Assembly (NCBI GenBank): GCA_001800085.1
Contig: MGUS01000033.1
Span: forward strand, 24,797 to 30,803
DNA: 6,007 nucleotides
Direction of reading: 5' to 3'
Source: Elusimicrobia bacterium RIFCSPLOWO2_01_FULL_60_11
GTDB taxonomy: Bacteria; Elusimicrobiota; Elusimicrobia; 2-02-FULL-39-32
The position numbers and the translations under genes were made by a program. The notes beneath the pieces were generated by a model. That model saw only the letters and a program-made list of their open reading frames with translations, was not told the origin of the DNA and made no database searches. Of the stretch, positions 4,158 through 6,007 are shown one piece after another. Position 1 is the first letter of the stretch; each line of letters opens with the position of its first letter.

Positions 4158-6007
4158 ATGAAACTGGATATTTGGGACGCTTTTAAACGGTCAAAAATGG
4201 GGGATTTTACCCTAAAATCCCTTCGTCTGGGGTTGTCTCTGCTCCTCGTTTTTAACCATGTTCTTGGGGCGTCCATCGCCCTGTGGGCGATCTTGACCTT
4301 GTCTGCTTCGGTCTTGGCGCCTTCCTCTGCTCAGGCGGCTCCCCAGGTCATCAGCTTCCAGGGGCGTTTGACGGATTCCACCAACAGCCCCAGGAACGAG
4401 ACGGTCAGCATGACCTTCCAGATCTGCGACAGCCTGGCGGGCGCTTGTGCCTCTGCCCCGGGCCAGCTCTGGACCGAGACCCACGCCGGCAGCGTGGTCG
4501 TCTCCAACGGCATATTCTCCGTCCAGCTGGGGTCCGTCACCCCCCTGCCCTTCTCCATCTTCAATTCCGATACCCTCTACCTCGAAGTGACCGTGGGGGG
4601 TGAAACGTTGGCTCCCAGGCAGAGATTGCTTTCCTCGCCCTACGCCCTGAACGCCGCCCGCCTGGACGGCTGGACGAGCGCTTATTTCGTGTCGACTTCT
4701 GCCGTGAATCAAGGCATCGGGGGCAGCACCAACACCTGGACGGCCGGGCAGACCTTCACAAGGGCGCTCACGGTCGCCAACACCAATTTCGTGCTCCAGA
4801 ACGGCAATATGGGATTGGGGGCCTCAAGTCCCATCTCCACCCTGCACATATCGGCCCCGCAGGACCAGTTGATTTTGGAAGACAGCGATGGAGCGGCGGA
4901 CGCCAAGAGGTGGCTCTTCAAGGCGGACGGGGGGGATTTACAGTTGATGACGGCGGATGATTCCTGGGGCTCCTGGACCGCGGCGCTTCAGATCAACCGC
5001 ACGGGAACGACGGTGAACCGCGTGGCGTTCCCCAACGGCAATGTGGGGGTAGGGGTGTTAGTACCGTCCTCCCTGCTCGATGTCAACGGCGGCTCCATCA
5101 CGGTGCGGGGCACGAACGCGGGTATCGACGTGAGCGGGGTAGGCGCCACCATCCGCCTGAACGGTTTCGACTTGCTTACCTCCAGTTCCACTCTGGACGT
5201 TTCCGGCTCCACGCAGACCAAGGCGGGGGGACTGAACGTGACGGGGAATGTGGGCATCGGGACGACGGGACCGGTCGGTCAACTAGATGTTTATTCTGCT
5301 ACTGCAAATAATTGGGTTTATTCTCAAACAGCAAAAGTTGATGGTCAGGCTGGGCTCGGTTTGGTTAATGATGCAAGGTCATGGGCTATTGCCGTGCGTG
5401 GTGATTTGTCAGATGCATTTGTAATCAGAGATGGCACAGCATTGGCGAATCGGTTTGTAATTGACAGCACCGGCAACGTCGGCATCGGGACGACGGGGCC
5501 TGCCAGTTTACTTCATGTTTATGGTATTAATCCTTTTGTCCGTTTTGATAATTCTCAAGCTACGAGCGGTACGAGCAGAGAGAGTTTGTCTTTCTCAAAC
5601 GCAGGAAGCAGTTATTTTGATATTTCTCATCTTTATAACAGCACACTTGCGGGCAATTTACTGCAGATTCGTGATGCCAGTCAGAATCCACTGGTGACTT
5701 TTCAACAGAACGGCAACGTCGGCATCGGGACGACGGTCCCTGGAGTCAAGCTCGATGTTAAAGAGGGCAACATCCGGGCGTTGGACGGCGGCGTGACCGC
5801 ATCCTCCATCACATTGAGCGGGCTCGGGGCGGATTCCGCGGCGGCGGCGGGTTCCCTGGCCTACCGGAGCGATACGGGGCAGTTGAGGTTCAGGACTCCC
5901 GCAGGGTGGGTAGCGGTCACCACGGGCACAATCGCCGGCGGCGTGGTGGACTTGAACTCGACCCAGACCTTGAGCAACAAGACCCTGGCGGGTTCCACCG
6001 CCACCAT
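4158..6007 (+). CDS. Secreted fibre-like repeat protein with NGNVGIGTT motifs (3' end outside window)
   Basis: The frame is open from the ATG at 4158 to the window edge, 616 complete codons with no stop. Residues about 22-60 form a long export signal with a basic N-region, a hydrophobic stretch and an SAQA-A cleavage site after A60. Residues 62-167 match a domain often found at the start of such proteins: ISFQGRLTD (65-73), a Cys pair C90/C97 and APRQRLLSSPYAL near the end. WTAGQTFT, typical of phage-tail-like fibres, follows. Five hinge motifs then recur at 215, 293, 362, 438 and 518 (69-80 residues apart), each followed by P-x-x-x-L-x-V. Near the end of the window, TLSNKTL (604-610) resembles tail-fibre proteins. 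Such proteins often end in a peptidase S74 chaperone; that part is not visible. An adhesin or surface fibre is likely. The start is uncertain: neither ATG 4158 nor ATG 4197 has a clear ribosome binding site, and 4158 lies only five bases from the predicted sigma-54 start. Confidence 0.85.
   Translation, partial: MKLDIWDAFKRSKMGDFTLKSLRLGLSLLLVFNHVLGASIALWAILTLSASVLAPSSAQAAPQVISFQGRLTDSTNSPRNETVSMTFQICDSLAGACASAPGQLWTETHAGSVVVSNGIFSVQLGSVTPLPFSIFNSDTLYLEVTVGGETLAPRQRLLSSPYALNAARLDGWTSAYFVSTSAVNQGIGGSTNTWTAGQTFTRALTVANTNFVLQNGNMGLGASSPISTLHISAPQDQLILEDSDGAADAKRWLFKADGGDLQLMTADDSWGSWTAALQINRTGTTVNRVAFPNGNVGVGVLVPSSLLDVNGGSITVRGTNAGIDVSGVGATIRLNGFDLLTSSSTLDVSGSTQTKAGGLNVTGNVGIGTTGPVGQLDVYSATANNWVYSQTAKVDGQAGLGLVNDARSWAIAVRGDLSDAFVIRDGTALANRFVIDSTGNVGIGTTGPASLLHVYGINPFVRFDNSQATSGTSRESLSFSNAGSSYFDISHLYNSTLAGNLLQIRDASQNPLVTFQQNGNVGIGTTVPGVKLDVKEGNIRALDGGVTASSITLSGLGADSAAAAGSLAYRSDTGQLRFRTPAGWVAVTTGTIAGGVVDLNSTQTLSNKTLAGSTAT
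5253..5268 (+). repeat. 16-bp partial copy of the hinge DNA repeat
   Basis: These 16 bases are identical to the right-hand part of the 26-bp repeats at 5471 and 5711. The preceding Asn and Val codons differ (AAT GTG here, AAC GTC in the other two). It marks the left edge of the first AT-rich module. Confidence 0.8.
5280..5468 (+). other. AT-rich fibre module A (foreign composition)
   Basis: This is the module between the third and fourth hinge motifs, residues about 375-437. A hand count gives 77 G+C of 180 bases over 5281-5460 (43%), against 42 of 60 in 5221-5280 and 43 of 60 in 5101-5160. Codons shift to TTT, GAT, TCT, AAT, CAA, TTA-type choices rarely seen in neighbouring genes. The frame is intact, so this is a functional module rather than a disrupted one. 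Confidence 0.7.
5471..5496 (+). repeat. 26-bp exact direct repeat, copy 1
   Basis: This stretch, starting CGGCAACGTC and ending CGACGG, recurs without mismatch exactly 240 bp downstream at 5711-5736. It encodes the GNVGIGTT hinge. The repeats are GC-rich although the modules on both sides of this copy are AT-rich. Confidence 0.95.
5505..5708 (+). other. AT-rich fibre module B (foreign composition)
   Basis: This is the module between the fourth and fifth hinge motifs, residues about 450-517. A hand count gives 74 G+C of 180 over 5521-5700 (41%), against 38 of 60 in 5761-5820 and 47 of 60 in 5821-5880. It is bounded on both sides by the 26-bp exact repeat and is in frame. It shares base composition with module A but little sequence. 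Confidence 0.7.
5711..5736 (+). repeat. 26-bp exact direct repeat, copy 2
   Basis: Identical to 5471-5496. It marks the return from AT-rich to GC-rich coding sequence. Recombination between the two copies would remove exactly 80 codons and keep the frame. Confidence 0.95.

Larger units (their letters stand above)
4800..5741 (+). repeat. Five NGNxGxG-type hinge repeats in the fibre protein
   Basis: Eleven-residue motifs occur at 4800-4832 (NGNMGLGASSP), 5034-5066 (NGNVGVGVLVP), 5241-5273 (TGNVGIGTTGP), 5469-5501 (TGNVGIGTTGP) and 5709-5741 (NGNVGIGTTVP). Starts are 234, 207, 228 and 240 bp apart. The last three are nearly identical and the first two have drifted, while the modules between them share little sequence. 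This pattern is known from fibre proteins whose repeats divide beta-rich modules. Confidence 0.85.

Noticed and set aside
5461..5697. 78-codon plus-strand frame inside the fibre gene
   Set aside because: It is an out-of-frame shadow. The fibre frame is continuous from 4158 to the end of the window with signal peptide and repeats.

Overview
This looks like a bacterial chromosome fragment with GC-rich genes and AT-rich intergenic DNA. There are no tRNA, rRNA, IS or CRISPR signatures. The mixture is a stand-alone receiver-histidine kinase, an NtrC-family sigma-54 activator, and a long secreted protein with 'NGNVGIGTT-P' repeats. That repeat type is common in under-cultured phyla such as Elusimicrobiota, Omnitrophota and Patescibacteria-like genomes. 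The phylum is a guess; nothing here fixes it.

Layout: (1) 1-990, the C-terminal end of a larger plus-strand gene of unknown function that enters from outside the window. (2) 991-1188, an AT-rich regulatory region with five TGTCAT/ATGACA-type hexamers whose centres lie 16, 16, 8 and 32 bp apart, followed by a plausible sigma-70 promoter and a strong ribosome binding site. (3) 1189-4025, a probable three-gene operon: a 98-residue two-helix membrane protein, a receiver + histidine kinase hybrid (367 aa), and an NtrC-type receiver/AAA+/Fis-HTH activator (465 aa, overlapping the kinase stop by ATGA). (4) 4026-4157, an AT-rich intergenic region with two dyads and a canonical GG-N10-GC sigma-54 promoter. 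(5) 4158-6007 and beyond, the open-ended gene of a secreted, fibre-like repeat protein with no stop codon inside the window.

Working model (inference): the membrane protein and the soluble kinase hybrid feed the NtrC-type regulator. The regulator binds dyads just downstream of its own gene and drives the sigma-54 promoter of the surface-fibre gene, giving a self-contained switch for a cell-surface structure. Two points stand out. The kinase lacks the acidic residue normally next to its phosphorylatable His. The fibre gene is a compositional mosaic: two modules of about 42% GC sit between modules of about 63-78% GC, and their edges are marked by a near-invariant repeat, including a 26-bp exact duplication.
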